A DNA stretch of 64,000 nt from CAVWSM01 sp963757805 (GTDB taxonomy: Bacteria > Actinomycetota > Actinomycetes > Jiangellales > Jiangellaceae): the NCBI GenBank assembly GCA_963757805.1, contig CAVWSM010000021.1, forward strand, positions 124,001 through 188,000, read 5' to 3'. Shown here one piece after another: positions 33,671 through 43,411 of this stretch. The position numbers and the translations under genes were made by a program. Below the pieces are notes generated by a model. The model ran no database searches. It was not told where the DNA came from and was given only the letters and a program-made list of their open reading frames with translations. Position 1 is the stretch's first letter; each line of letters begins with the position of its first letter.

Positions 33671-35452
33671 TCAGTCCTTGATCTCGCAGATGACCTGGCC
33701 GCTGGTGACGGTGACGCCGACCTCGGCGGCGAGCCCGCTCACGACGCCGCTCTTGTGCGCGGCGATCGGCTGCTCCATCTTCATCGCCTCGAGGACGACG
33801 ACGAGATCACCGGACTCGACCTGCTGGCCTTCTTCGACGGCGACCTTGACGATCGTTCCCTGCATGGGCGAGGCGAGCGCGTCGCCGCTGACTGCCGTGG
33901 CTGCCTTGCTGCCCGCAGAGCGACGGGACGGCTTGCGTGGCCCCGCGGCGGCGGCACCCGCGCCCGACGCGGCCAGCCCCGCGGGCAGCGACACCTCGAG
34001 CCGCTTGCCGTCGACCTCGACGACGACGCGCTCGCGCTCGGCGGTCTCGGGCGCCTCGGCCAGGTCGGCGTACGGCGGGATCGTGTTGACGAACTCGGTC
34101 TCGATCCAGCGCGTGTGCACGCGGAACGGTTCGGCCGGGTCGGCAGGGGCGTACGCCTCGTCCGCCACCACCGCCCGGTGGAACGGCAGCACCGTCGCGA
34201 GCCCGCCGACCTCGAACTCCGCAAGCGCGCGACGCGACCGCTCCAGCGCCTGCTGGCGGGTGGCGCCGGTCACGATGAGCTTGGCGAGCAGCGAGTCGAA
34301 GTTCTGCCCGATGACGCTGCCCTGCTCGACGCCGGTGTCGATGCGTACGCCCGGGCCGCTCGGCGGTCGGAACGTGGTCACCGGTCCGGGGGTCGGCAGG
34401 AAGTTGCGCCCCGCGTCCTCGCCGTTGATGCGGAACTCGAACGAGTGCCCGCGAATTGCGGGGTCGTCGTAACCCAACTCCTGGCCTTCGGCGACGCGGA
34501 ACATCTCGCGTACGAGGTCGATGCCGGTCACTTCCTCGCTGACCGGGTGCTCGACCTGCAGGCGGGTGTTGACCTCGAGGAACGAGATCGTGCCGTCCTG
34601 GCCGACGAGGAACTCGCAGGTGCCGGCGCCCACGTACCCGGCCTCGCGCAGGATCGCCTTGGAGGAGCGGTAGAGCTCAGCGTTCTGAGCGTCGGAGAGG
34701 AACGGCGCGGGGGCTTCTTCGACGAGCTTCTGGTGCCGCCGCTGCAGCGAGCAGTCGCGCGAGGAGACGACGACGACGTTGCCGTGCTCGTCGGCGAGGC
34801 ACTGGGTCTCCACGTGCCGGGGCTTGTCGAGGTAGCGCTCGACGAAGCACTCACCCCGGCCGAAGGCCGCGACAGCCTCGCGCACCGCAGACTCGTACAG
34901 CTCGGGAATCTCGTCGAGCGTCCGGGCCACCTTGAGCCCACGGCCGCCGCCACCGAACGCCGCCTTGATCGCGATCGGAAGCCCGTGCTCCTCCGCGAAC
35001 GCGACGACCTCGTCGGCCCCGGCGACCGGGTCGGGTGTGCCGGCAACGAGCGGTGCGCCGGCCCGCTGGGCGATGTGCCGGGCGCTCACCTTGTCGCCGA
35101 GCGCCTCGATGGCCGCGGGCGGCGGGCCGATCCAGATCAGGCCGGCGTCGAGCACGGCCTGGGCGAAGTGGGCGTTCTCGGCAAGGAAGCCGTAGCCGGG
35201 GTGGACCGCGTCGGCGCCCGCGCGGCGAGCCACATCGAGCAGCTTGTCGACGACGAGGTAGGTCTCGGCGGAGGTTTCGCCATCGAGGGCGTACGCCTCG
35301 TCGGCCAGCCGTACGTGTAAGGCGTCCCTGTCGGAGTCGGCGTACACGGCAACGCTGGAGATCCCGGCGTCACGGCAGGCCCGGGCCACCCGGACGGCGA
35401 TCTCGCCGCGGTTGGCGATGAGGACCTTCTCGATCCGACGTACGGCGCTCAC
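33671..35452 (-). CDS. Acyl-CoA carboxylase, biotin carboxylase plus biotin carrier subunit
   Basis: Alpha subunit (593 residues) of an acetyl-/propionyl-/methylcrotonyl-CoA carboxylase. N-terminal biotin carboxylase: KVLIANRGEIAVRVARACRD, ATP-grasp FGGGGRGLKVA near residue 158, CSLQRRHQKLVEEAPAP, EVNTRLQVEHPVSEEVTG. The C-terminal carrier domain has the biotinylation site VLEAMKMEQPIAAHKSG. GTG 35452 has AAAGGAGCGACAG upstream, a strong site. It would serve the two carboxyltransferase genes in the window (38.7 and 48.8 kb) and be biotinylated by the BirA at 53.2 kb. Which acyl-CoA is used depends on the beta subunit. Confidence 0.95.
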   Translation of the reverse strand: MSAVRRIEKVLIANRGEIAVRVARACRDAGISSVAVYADSDRDALHVRLADEAYALDGETSAETYLVVDKLLDVARRAGADAVHPGYGFLAENAHFAQAVLDAGLIWIGPPPAAIEALGDKVSARHIAQRAGAPLVAGTPDPVAGADEVVAFAEEHGLPIAIKAAFGGGGRGLKVARTLDEIPELYESAVREAVAAFGRGECFVERYLDKPRHVETQCLADEHGNVVVVSSRDCSLQRRHQKLVEEAPAPFLSDAQNAELYRSSKAILREAGYVGAGTCEFLVGQDGTISFLEVNTRLQVEHPVSEEVTGIDLVREMFRVAEGQELGYDDPAIRGHSFEFRINGEDAGRNFLPTPGPVTTFRPPSGPGVRIDTGVEQGSVIGQNFDSLLAKLIVTGATRQQALERSRRALAEFEVGGLATVLPFHRAVVADEAYAPADPAEPFRVHTRWIETEFVNTIPPYADLAEAPETAERERVVVEVDGKRLEVSLPAGLAASGAGAAAAGPRKPSRRSAGSKAATAVSGDALASPMQGTIVKVAVEEGQQVESGDLVVVLEAMKMEQPIAAHKSGVVSGLAAEVGVTVTSGQVICEIKD

Positions 35453-35505
35453 CTGTCGCTCCTTTGCGTTGGACGCCGTGAGTCTAGGACGCCACACGCG
35501 CGGGG

Positions 35506-36919
35506 TCAGCGCGCGGTGCAGACCACCGGATTGGCCTGGCCGGGCTGGCAGCCGCGATTGGGCGTGGCGCCGGACAGGTAGGTCGACACCCGCTTCGGCG
35601 CTGTCGTGGACCTGGCGAAGGGTACGGCCGGTGCGGGCTCGGCGGGTGCGGCCGGGGCGGGCGCGGCCGGGGCGGGCGCGGCCGGGGTCAGCGCTGCCTG
35701 TTCAGCCCGCAGGGCCTCCCAGGCGCGCGCTTCCACACCGCCGATGGTCCAGATGGCGATGCCGGCGAGTCCGGCCGCGTCGGCGATGGCCTTGCGGGCG
35801 GCCAGGCCGTCAGCGTCGACGTACGAGACGTGGCGGTTGACCGCGCAGACGCCATTGTTGTCGTTATAGACGAAGGTCTTCTCGCCGGTCGACGGATCCC
35901 ACTGCGGGGCGGCGTGGTGCGAGTTGGCGATCGCGTTGAACTGATCGGGCGTGTACGAGTGCTTGTTCAGCATGGCGCCGCCGCATGCGCCTGCCCGGGC
36001 CGATGGTCCACTCGCGGCCGTACGCTGGGATGCCGAGTTGGATCTTCGCTCGCGGCATCATCGTGACGGCGAAGTCGGTGATGCTCTGCACCCAGTTCAC
36101 GGGGGCGATCGGGCCCGGCGTAGGCACCGAGTAGTCGTATGCCATGATCCGTACGCGGTCCGCAGCCTGGCCGATCAACGGGTAGTTGTAGACCCAGTAG
36201 CCGCTGTTCGGGCCGCGGCCTGCGTCATACGTCGGAGGAACGGTTACTGCAAGCAACTTGCCATGCGCATGGAGCGCGGTCGCGAGTTCCTGGACGAACG
36301 CGCGTCCAGACCGGCAGAGTGCCCGGCCAGGTGTCGCGACCGTCGGCATACGCGAACTGCTCGTAGTCAATGTCGATGCCGTCGTACCCGTTGGTCGAGC
36401 ACGAGGCTGACGATCGTGGCGATGTGGGCGCTGCGCTGCACCGGGTCGGCGAGGATGCCCGCCATCGTGTGCTTGCCGGACTCGTCACTGATCGCCGGCA
36501 GGATGGGCACGCCCGCCTGGCGGGCGGTCGCGATGACGGCCTGCTTGTAGGCCGGGTCGGCGTGGTCCTGGATCGCGGTCGCGCCGTGGGCGGTGTACCA
36601 GAACGGCGAGACGTCGGAGAACAGCCCGGCGTTGGCCTGGAACGCGGCGAGGTTGGCGTCGGTGGCCCAGTGCGGCAGCCAGCCGGACACCTTGCGGGGC
36701 GCCACCGCCGCAGCCGTCGGCAGCCGGCGCGGCAGGAGCGGTAGCCGGTGCGGCAGCCGCGGCCGTCGGCGTCGCTGCAGCGGCCTGCGCCGTCTCGGCG
36801 GCTGACGCTCCGAGCAGCGTGCTGATCACAGCGAGCGCCAGGGAGACAGGAAGAGCGCGGCGCGCCAGGAGGCGCGCCGCGCGGAAGAGGAAGGGTCGTC
36901 TTGCACGCACGGCGTCCAT
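35506..36919 (-). pseudogene. Secreted GH18-domain glycosidase, multiply frameshifted
   Basis: Begins at ATG 36919 with a signal/membrane segment (RRALPVSLALAVISTLLGAS) and an Ala/Pro/Thr-rich linker. The GH18-like domain follows in several frames: VSGWLPHWATDANLAAFQAN and DVSPFWYTAHG, then NGYDGIDIDYEQFAYAD (catalytic D-x-x-D-x-D-x-E), LLAVTVPPTYDAGRG, RVRIMAYDYSVP, IQLGIPAYGREW, then a C-terminal WTIGGVEARAWEAL. A repetitive Pro-Ala tail (PAAPAPAAP) and a short end follow. The DIDYE site and layout resemble spore-cortex/YaaH-like GH18 proteins, not the chitinase at 13.3 kb. At least four indels. Confidence 0.75.
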
Positions 36920-37017
36920 AGTGCAAAGGCGGCGGACGGAACCAAGTGGCTCACGCGTGGTATGTGGCGAGACTCACGCCGAGTTCGCCGCAAAACGGGC
37001 TACCTGCTAGCTGCAAC

Positions 37018-37402
37018 TCAGGCCGGCTCCAGCCGCGCAAGATCGTCGTGGCAGCGGCGTTCGACGTCGTCGAGCTCGGCCAGGGTCTGCTCGATGTCGC
37101 GGCGGCGGGCCTCCAGCTCGGCGCGCCGGTGGCCGATCTGCTCGAGCAGGTAGTGCAGCTGGCCGACCTCGCCGGGCTCGGCGTCGTACATCCCGACGAT
37201 CTTCTTGATCTCGGCGAGCGTGAACCCGAGGCGCCGGCCGCGCAGCACGAGCCCGAGCCGGACCCGGTCGCCGGCGTGGAACACCCGCTGGGTGCCGCGG
37301 CGCTCGGGCGTGGAGGAGCCCCTCGCCCTCGTAGAAGCGGATCGTCCGCAGGGTGACGTCGTACTCGCGAGCGAGGTCGGTGATCGTGAAGGTCTCGGCC
37401 AT
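37018..37402 (-). pseudogene. MerR-family regulator (LiuR-like), one frameshift
   Basis: Effector-responsive regulator of about 128 residues: the MerR helix-turn-helix opens FTITDLAREYDVTLRTIRFY with EGEGLL, then after a shift near 37312 continues PERRGTQRVFHAGDRVRLGL and GFTLAEIKKIVGMYDAEPGE, and ends in a dimerisation coiled coil (RRAELEARRRDIEQTLAELD). One extra C in CTCCACGCC breaks the frame. Divergent from the acyl-CoA dehydrogenase gene, with a palindrome between that fits LiuR sites; LiuR proteins control leucine/isovalerate catabolism, and the window's ACAD, carboxyltransferase, hydratase and HMG-CoA lyase fit that regulon. Confidence 0.85.
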
Positions 37403-37457
37403 CTCGCCCTCCCGATGTCATCGTCCGTCTTGGGGTTGCCGTGCCCGGCTTCTCGTG

Positions 37458-37473
37458 CTTACGTTTACGTAAG
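37458..37473. promoter_or_regulatory. LiuR-like operator in the MerR/ACAD divergent promoter
   Basis: CTTACGT (37458-37464) and ACGTAAG (37467-37473) around TT form a perfect palindrome, followed by a half-site-like CGTAA. From memory, the LiuR consensus in proteobacteria is TTTACGTTAACGTAAA-like; this site shares the TTACGT..ACGTAA core. It lies 56 nt upstream of the regulator and 73 nt upstream of the ACAD start. Confidence 0.65.
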
Positions 37474-37545
37474 CGTAATCCTTCGGTTCGCGCAAGGGCG
37501 CACAACGACATCGACGCGAGAGCCGATGACATTTAGGGGCTACCC

Positions 37546-38712
37546 ATGAGCTTCGAGCTGACCGAGGACCACGAGTCCTTCCGTAAGGTCGTCCGAGACT
37601 TCGCCGAGTCGGAGGTTGCGCCGCACGCGGCCGCCTGGGACAAGGCGCACGCAATCCCTCCCGAGGTCATCCACAAGATGGGTGACTTGGGCCTGTTCGG
37701 CCTGCTGGCCCCTGAGGAGTACGGCGGGTCTGAAGGCGACCTCACCAGCCAGTGCATCGCGGTCGAGGAGATCGGTCGCGTCGACCAGTCGCTCGGCGTG
37801 ACCCTCGAGGCCGCGACCGGCCTCGGCGTGGGGATGCTGGCCGAGCACGCCACGGCGGAGCAGAAGGAGCGTTGGCTGCCGGACTTGGCGACCGGCCGCG
37901 CGCTTGCCGGGTTCGGGCTGACCGAGCCGGAGGCGGGCTCCGACGCCGGCGCCACCCGCACGCGTGCTCGGCTCGATGACGGCGAGTGGGTCATCGACGG
38001 TGCCAAGCAGTTCATCAGCAACTCGGGCACGGCGATCACGTCGATCGTCGTCGCTACGGCGGTGACGGGGGAGAACCCCGACGGCACGCCGGAGATCTCC
38101 GCGATCGTCGTGCCGAGCGGCACGCCGGGCTTCACCGTGGAGCCGGCGTACGACAAGCTCGGCTGGCACGCCGCTGACACACACCCGTTGACTTTCACGG
38201 GGTGCCGGGTGCCCGAGGACCACCTGCTGGGCGAGCGCGGCAAGGGGTTCTCGATGTTCCTGGCCGGGCTCGACGATGGGCGCATCGCAATCGCCGCGCT
38301 GTCGCTCGGCTGCATCCGGGCCTGCCTCGACATGGCGAGGTCCTACGCCGTCGAGCGGCACGCGTTCGGTAGGCCCATCGGCAGCAACCAGGGCGTTTCG
38401 TTCGCGATCGCCGACCTTGCGGTCATGGCGGAAGCGGCGCACGGGCTCATCTACCGCGCGGCCTGGCTGCGCGACTCGGGAGCGCCTGCGGCGCAGGTCA
38501 AGCAGGCGGCGGCGATCGCCAAGCTGTACGCATCGGAGTCGGCGGTCACCGCGACGCGGGTCGCCTCGCAGGTGTTCGGCGGGTACGGGTTCATGGAGGA
38601 GTACCCCATCGCGCGGTTCTACCGCGACGCCAAGGTGCTCGAGATCGGCGAGGGGACCAGCGAGGTGCAGCGAATGCTCATCGCGCGCGGGCTCGGGCTG
38701 CCGGTGCGATGA
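37546..38712 (+). CDS. Acyl-CoA dehydrogenase (isovaleryl-CoA-type candidate)
   Basis: FAD-dependent acyl-CoA dehydrogenase of 388 residues, oxidising an acyl-CoA at the alpha-beta bond and passing electrons to ETF. Conserved blocks: GLFGLLAPEEYGGSEGD, GFGLTEPEAGSDAG near residue 124, WVIDGAKQFISNSG, DKLGWHAADTHPLTF, ERHAFGRPIGSNQGVSF, and the C-terminal QVFGGYGFMEEYPIAR and EIGEGTSEVQRMLIAR. Next to a LiuR-like regulator and 14 nt before a carboxyltransferase gene, isovaleryl-CoA or a related branched acyl-CoA is the likely substrate; residues that set specificity were not modelled. Confidence 0.93.
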   Translation: MSFELTEDHESFRKVVRDFAESEVAPHAAAWDKAHAIPPEVIHKMGDLGLFGLLAPEEYGGSEGDLTSQCIAVEEIGRVDQSLGVTLEAATGLGVGMLAEHATAEQKERWLPDLATGRALAGFGLTEPEAGSDAGATRTRARLDDGEWVIDGAKQFISNSGTAITSIVVATAVTGENPDGTPEISAIVVPSGTPGFTVEPAYDKLGWHAADTHPLTFTGCRVPEDHLLGERGKGFSMFLAGLDDGRIAIAALSLGCIRACLDMARSYAVERHAFGRPIGSNQGVSFAIADLAVMAEAAHGLIYRAAWLRDSGAPAAQVKQAAAIAKLYASESAVTATRVASQVFGGYGFMEEYPIARFYRDAKVLEIGEGTSEVQRMLIARGLGLPVR

Positions 38713-38725
38713 AGGCCGCGCGGCG

Positions 38726-40252
38726 ATGACCGAGCACGCGAAGCAGATCACGGCGGCGCGTGAGGCGACGCTGGCGCCGAGCGCGGCCGCGGCAACCAAG
38801 CTCGCGGCGCAGGGCAAGCTGTACGTCCGCGATCGCCTCGCCCTGCTCTTCGACGAGGGCACGTTCGTGGAGGACGGTCAGCTCGCCAACGCCCTGGCGA
38901 CCGGGCTGCCCGCCGACGGTGTCGTGACGGGCCGCGGCCTGGTCGACGGTCGGCCGGCGCTCGTGGTGGCCAATGACCCCACCGTGAAGGCGGGCTCCTG
39001 GGGTGCGCGGACTGTCGAGAAGATCGTCCGCGTCACCGAGATCGCGCTCCGCGACGAGCTGCCAATCTTCTGGTTCATCGACTCCGCCGGCGCGCGGATC
39101 ACCGACCAGGTCGACCTGTTCCCAGGGCGCCGAGGAGCGGGGCGCATCTTCCACAACCAGGTGGCGCTGTCCGGGAAGGTCCCGCAGATCTGCTGCCTGT
39201 TCGGGCCGAGCGCCGCCGGCGGCGCCTACATCCCGTCGTTCTGCGACATCGTGGTCATGGTCGAGGGCAACGCGTCGATGTACCTCGGCTCCCCCCGGAT
39301 GGCCGAGATGGTCGTCGGTGAGAAGGTCACGCTCGAGGAGATGGGTGGCGCGCGCATGCACGCCACCGTCTCCGGCTGTGGCGACAACCTGGCGCGCGAC
39401 GACGCCGAGGCAATCGACCTGGCGAAGGCTTACTTCTCCTACGTGCCGTCGTCCTGGCGTGGTCGGCCGCCCACCTACGATGCCGCGGCGCCCGCAAGCG
39501 CCTTTACGTCCGATCTGGTGCCGGAGAAGGAGAACGCCGGCTACGACATCCACACGGTCATCGACGCGCTCGTCGACGAGGGCAGCTTCTTCGAGGTCAA
39601 GCCGCTGTTCGCGGCCGAGCTCGTCGTCGGGTTCGGGCTCTTGGAGGGACAGCCGGTCGGCATCGTCGCCAACAACCCGGCCGTACGCGGTGGCGTGCTC
39701 TTCGTCGACTCCGCCGACAAGGCGGCGCGGTTCATCTGGGCCTGCGACGCGTTCAACGTGCCGCTCGTCTATCTCTCCGACGTACCCGGGTTCATGATCG
39801 GGTCCGAAGTAGAGCGGCAGGGGATCATCCGGCACGGCGCCAAGATGATCACCGCGGTGGCGGAGGCGACCGTGCCGACGGTGTCGGTGATCCTGCGCAA
39901 GTCCTACGGCGCTGGGCTCTACGCCATGAGCGGGCCGGGGTTCTCACCCGACGCCTGTCTCGCGCTGCCCACCGCCAAGATCGCGGTGATGGGTCCGGAG
40001 GCGGCGGTCAACGCGGTGTACGCGAACAAGATCGCAGCGATCGACGACCCGGCTGAGCGCGAGGCGTACGTCGCGGCGCTGCGCGAGGAGTACGAAGCCG
40101 ACATCGACATCCTCCGCCTCGCCAGCGATCTGGTGATCGACGCGATCGTCGAGCCGGAGCAGCTGCGCGGCGAGATCGTGGCGCGACTCGCCGCGGCAGC
40201 GGGCAAGGATCGTCGGTTCTCCGACCGGCGGCACGGCATCCCGCCGGTGTGA
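38726..40252 (+). CDS. Acyl-CoA carboxyltransferase beta subunit (methylcrotonyl-type candidate)
   Basis: Carboxyltransferase of 508 residues transferring CO2 from carboxybiotin to an acyl-CoA. Both crotonase-like halves are present: GPSAAGGAYIPSFCDIVVM with SPRMAEMVVGEKVTLEEMGG in the N-half, and VPLVYLSDVPGFMIGSEVER, LRKSYGAGLYAMSGPGF and VMGPEAAVNAVYANKI in the C-half. ATG 38726 starts 14 nt after the ACAD stop. Its place beside ACAD and LiuR suggests methylcrotonyl-CoA as substrate, partnered by the biotin subunit at 33.7 kb; propionyl- or acetyl-CoA cannot be excluded. Confidence 0.9.
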   Translation: MTEHAKQITAAREATLAPSAAAATKLAAQGKLYVRDRLALLFDEGTFVEDGQLANALATGLPADGVVTGRGLVDGRPALVVANDPTVKAGSWGARTVEKIVRVTEIALRDELPIFWFIDSAGARITDQVDLFPGRRGAGRIFHNQVALSGKVPQICCLFGPSAAGGAYIPSFCDIVVMVEGNASMYLGSPRMAEMVVGEKVTLEEMGGARMHATVSGCGDNLARDDAEAIDLAKAYFSYVPSSWRGRPPTYDAAAPASAFTSDLVPEKENAGYDIHTVIDALVDEGSFFEVKPLFAAELVVGFGLLEGQPVGIVANNPAVRGGVLFVDSADKAARFIWACDAFNVPLVYLSDVPGFMIGSEVERQGIIRHGAKMITAVAEATVPTVSVILRKSYGAGLYAMSGPGFSPDACLALPTAKIAVMGPEAAVNAVYANKIAAIDDPAEREAYVAALREEYEADIDILRLASDLVIDAIVEPEQLRGEIVARLAAAAGKDRRFSDRRHGIPPV

Positions 40253-40304
40253 GCCTGTGCGCGGCCCGTGTCGCCACAGTGACCGGGAAGTCCCTGCCGG
40301 ACGC

Positions 40305-40342
40305 TTATGCATTTGCCGGCGAGAATGTCAGCAAATGCATAA
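40305..40342. repeat. Palindromic intergenic repeat, copy 4 of 5
   Basis: Arms TTATGCATTTGC (40305-40316) and GCAAATGCATAA (40331-40342) pair perfectly across a 14-nt spacer and extend by CGC/GCG outward (40302-40304 with 40343-40345), 15 bp in all. It lies between the convergent ends of the carboxyltransferase and PspA genes. Confidence 0.88.
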
Positions 40343-40416
40343 GCGCCCAGACCGACACCCCCTCTGGCCCAATGGAGGAGAGCAGGCGGTCGCCTAGGTC
40401 CTCACGTGCGCCAGGA

Positions 40417-41226
40417 TCACCAGTCGGTGGTGCTCCCGGACGACGTGGGGGTTGCCGACGACGACGTCGACGATCTCGGAGCCGATGTGCCGGAGCCGAT
40501 CGCACCGGCAGGCGACGAGCCAGCCTTCAGCTCTGCCAGGCGAGCCTCTACCTCGGTGACCTCGCCGATGTCGTCCAGGCTTTCGAACTGCGAGTCCAGG
40601 CTGGATGCGGCGAGCTCCGCCTGGCCGGCGACCTTGGCTTCCTCGCGGCGGATCTTGTCCTCGAACCGCCCGAGGTCGCTGGTCGGGTCCATGATGTCGA
40701 TGCTCTTGACGGCGTCCTGCACCTTGCCCTGGGCCTCGGCCATCTTGGAGCGCGCGACCAACTCGGATCGCCTGCCCTGTAGCTCGGTCAGCTTGTTGCG
40801 CATGTTGTCCAGGCCAGCCTTGAGCTTGTCGACGACCTGAGTCTGCTGTGCGACCTGGGGCTGAGCGGCCTTGATCTCGCCCTCTGCGCTGATCTGGCGC
40901 TGGAGCGCGACCTTGGCGAGGTTGTCGAACTTGTCGGCGTTGGCGGCGTCGCCGGCCTGGCGGAACTCGTCGCCCTTCTGGCTTGCCGCCACCGCCTTGG
41001 CGCCCCACTCCTGGGCGGCCCGCTGGTCCTCGGCCATGTCCTGCTCGAGCATGCGCAGGTTGCCGATGGTCTGGGCCACCGCTTCCTCGGCCTCGGCGAT
41101 GTTGTTGGTGTAGTCACGCACCATCTGGTCCAGCATCTTCTCGGGGTCCTCGGCGGAGTCGAGCATCGAGTTGATGTTGGCCTTCGTGAGCTGGGCGATG
41201 CGTCCGAAGATGGATTGCTTGGCCAT
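40417..41226 (-). CDS. PspA/IM30 family protein
   Basis: Peripheral membrane-protective coiled-coil protein of about 269 residues: MAKQSIFGRIAQLTKANINS forms the membrane-binding N-helix, then the long coiled coil (EKMLDQMVRDYTNNIAEAEE, VVDKLKAGLDNMRNKLTELQ), a DKIRREEAKVAGQAELA region and a Ser/Thr/Gly-rich tail not seen in E. coli PspA. ATG 41226 is preferred to GTG 41244. Ninety-two nt downstream of the TPM gene on the same strand, the two probably form an envelope-stress operon. The PspC gene (19.7 kb) is unlinked. Confidence 0.93.
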   Translation of the reverse strand: MAKQSIFGRIAQLTKANINSMLDSAEDPEKMLDQMVRDYTNNIAEAEEAVAQTIGNLRMLEQDMAEDQRAAQEWGAKAVAASQKGDEFRQAGDAANADKFDNLAKVALQRQISAEGEIKAAQPQVAQQTQVVDKLKAGLDNMRNKLTELQGRRSELVARSKMAEAQGKVQDAVKSIDIMDPTSDLGRFEDKIRREEAKVAGQAELAASSLDSQFESLDDIGEVTEVEARLAELKAGSSPAGAIGSGTSAPRSSTSSSATPTSSGSTTDW

Positions 41227-41318
41227 GGTCCCCGTCCTTCCCATCGGCGACTGTGCCGAGTGAGTGCCGTGCAGTGTGAGCGGTACGAGTAACGCGGCGG
41301 GCCCCGCGCTGTACTGGA

Positions 41319-43327
41319 TCAGAAGCGGCCACCTCCACCTCGGCGGCTACGCGTCCTGCTGCCGCCATAGCTCGCGGGCGCCCGCCCCCCGCTGCGGCCG
41401 CCTCCGCCGCCACCGAACATGCCCCCGCCACCACCGCCGCCGCTCATCATGTCGACGAGGATGCCGCCGAGAACGGCTCCGGCGAAGCCGCCCATTGCGC
41501 CGCCTCCGCCTCCGCCACCCCCATAGCCGCCCCCCATCGGCGACTGGAACGCGCCGACGTCGGCCTGCGCCATCGAGCCGGCCTGCTCGGCCAACGCATC
41601 GGCGTGCTGGGCGTGCTGAAGGGCTGTCGTCGGGTCCTGCTGGGCCAGCTGCATCGCGGCGTCGAGATGCCGTTGCGCCTCGGCAAGTCGCGTACGGGCA
41701 TCGCCCCCGACCCCGCCTCGCCGGGTGGAGATGAAGTCGGTGACCGCAGAGATCTCCGCGCGCGCCGCCATGATCGCCTGGTCGAGTGCCTGCGCGGCCC
41801 GGACGGCGCGGGCGCGCTCGTCCCGTACGGAGACGAGCGCCTCGTCGAGGGCGCCGCCGGCCTGTTCGAGCTGCCGCAGGGCGCCCAGCGGGTCGGCGGG
41901 GGTCGTGCTCGACGTGGCCGCGATGGCGGCCGCCAACGCGGCCTCGGCCTGCTGCACAAGGTGAGGCAGCTGCGCCGCCGCCTGTCCACCGCCTCCCGCA
42001 GCCGCGAGCGAGCGGGCTTCGGCCAGGTCTTTCTCCGTCTCGACGCGTGCGGCCGCGACCTTCTCGGCAGCGGCTTGCAGGTCCCCGTCGAGCCGGCCGA
42101 TCGCGTCGAGCAAAGTCGCGCCCTGCGCCAATGCTTCCTCGGCGGCGCGGGCGCTGACGACCGCTTCGCCGCGCTTGCCTGACGCCAGCAGCGAGGTGCC
42201 TTCGGCAAGCTCGGTGCGGGCGAACGCGAGGCGGTCTTGGGCCTGCGCGATGTTGTCGTTGACCGTGGCAAGTGCCGTCGGTGCGAACCTCGACCGCAGC
42301 GCCTCCAGCCGAGCCTGCTCCTTCGGGATTCGGCCCTCGATCGACGTGGCCACCTCGTCGAGCTTGGGTAGCTCCGTGTCGATCGTCTTCTCCAGGTCGC
42401 GGAGCCGGTCGAAGTCCTCAGCGTGGTCGTCGAGCGCCTGGTTTGCGGCGGTCAGCCGCTGGACGATCTCGGTGTAGATGGCCCGCTGGTCCTGCTCGCT
42501 GTCCGGGTTCTCGTCGTCGAGCCGCTGGCGCAAGGCGAAGGCCGCCGCCAGCTCCTGCTTGGCGTTGTCGACTGACGTACGGAACTCGGCGACAGGCTCG
42601 CTGCCGAACTGCGCTTCGGCAAACCCCACCTCCTGCTCGCTCGTCTTCACCGCGTCATCGGTCTCGACGAGGAGCCCGTTGGCGCGTTTGCTGAGATCCT
42701 CGGTCGAGAGTTGCGCGAGCTCGTCCGCAGACGCGGGCGCGGTCACTCGCGGGCGCCGCGACCTGCGGTAGGCCCAGTACCCGCCGCCGGCCACCACCGC
42801 CGCGCCGCCGACCCACACCCAGCCGGACACCCCGCCACCGCCGTCGCTGCCGATCTCCTCGCGGTAGGCATCGGCGGCGGCGATGGCCGCGCCGGCCCAG
42901 TCGTCGTCGGCGAGCAGCGGCTGGATCACCTGTTCCTCGATGCGCTCCACTTCGCTCTCGTCGAGCGGGAACTCGGCGCCGATCGAGGACGTGAAGGAGC
43001 GGTCCCCGGTCGCGACCGAGAGCAGCGCGTCGTCGATGTTGAGCTGGGACAGCTCGAACGTCTGGTTGGACCACTCCTGCGGGTCGGCGCCGTCGAACGA
43101 GTCGACGTAGACGACCCAGAGCTGAACGCCGTCCTCTTCGTTCAGTGCGTCTTGCGCGGCCTCGATGTTGGCGACGTCGTCACCAGCGAGCACGCCCGCG
43201 TTGTCGGTCACCTGCGTGGGCAGCCGGAACGGTTCGTCAGCGAATGCCGTGCCACCCAGCAGGTGACACCCACGACGGCGAGTGCCATCGAGCCCAGTGC
43301 CGCCGCGCCCGCGAGACGTGCACGCAT
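41319..43327 (-). pseudogene. TPM-domain membrane protein upstream of pspA, frameshifted near the start
   Basis: Starts at ATG 43327 with a signal-peptide-like LAGAAALGSMALAVVG; one indel near 43250 shifts into the mature protein FADEPFRLPTQVTDNAGVLA. The TPM domain includes GVQLWVVYVDSFDGADPQEW and RSFTSSIGAEFPLDESE, followed by one transmembrane helix (GWVWVGGAAVVAGGGYWAY), a very long Ala/Glu/Gln coiled coil (about residues 200-560) and a Gly/Ser-rich tail. TPM proteins sit in the membrane or periplasm; the coiled-coil region resembles PspA's, and the genes are adjacent, suggesting physical partnership. About 669 residues. Confidence 0.85.
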
Positions 43328-43411
43328 GGACGCTCCTCCCCGGGGATCATCCTGTTCGGCAGCCTAGCCACGGCGGGCGAGCCCGTCGCGTCGAGGGATG
43401 GGGGCGCCCGC

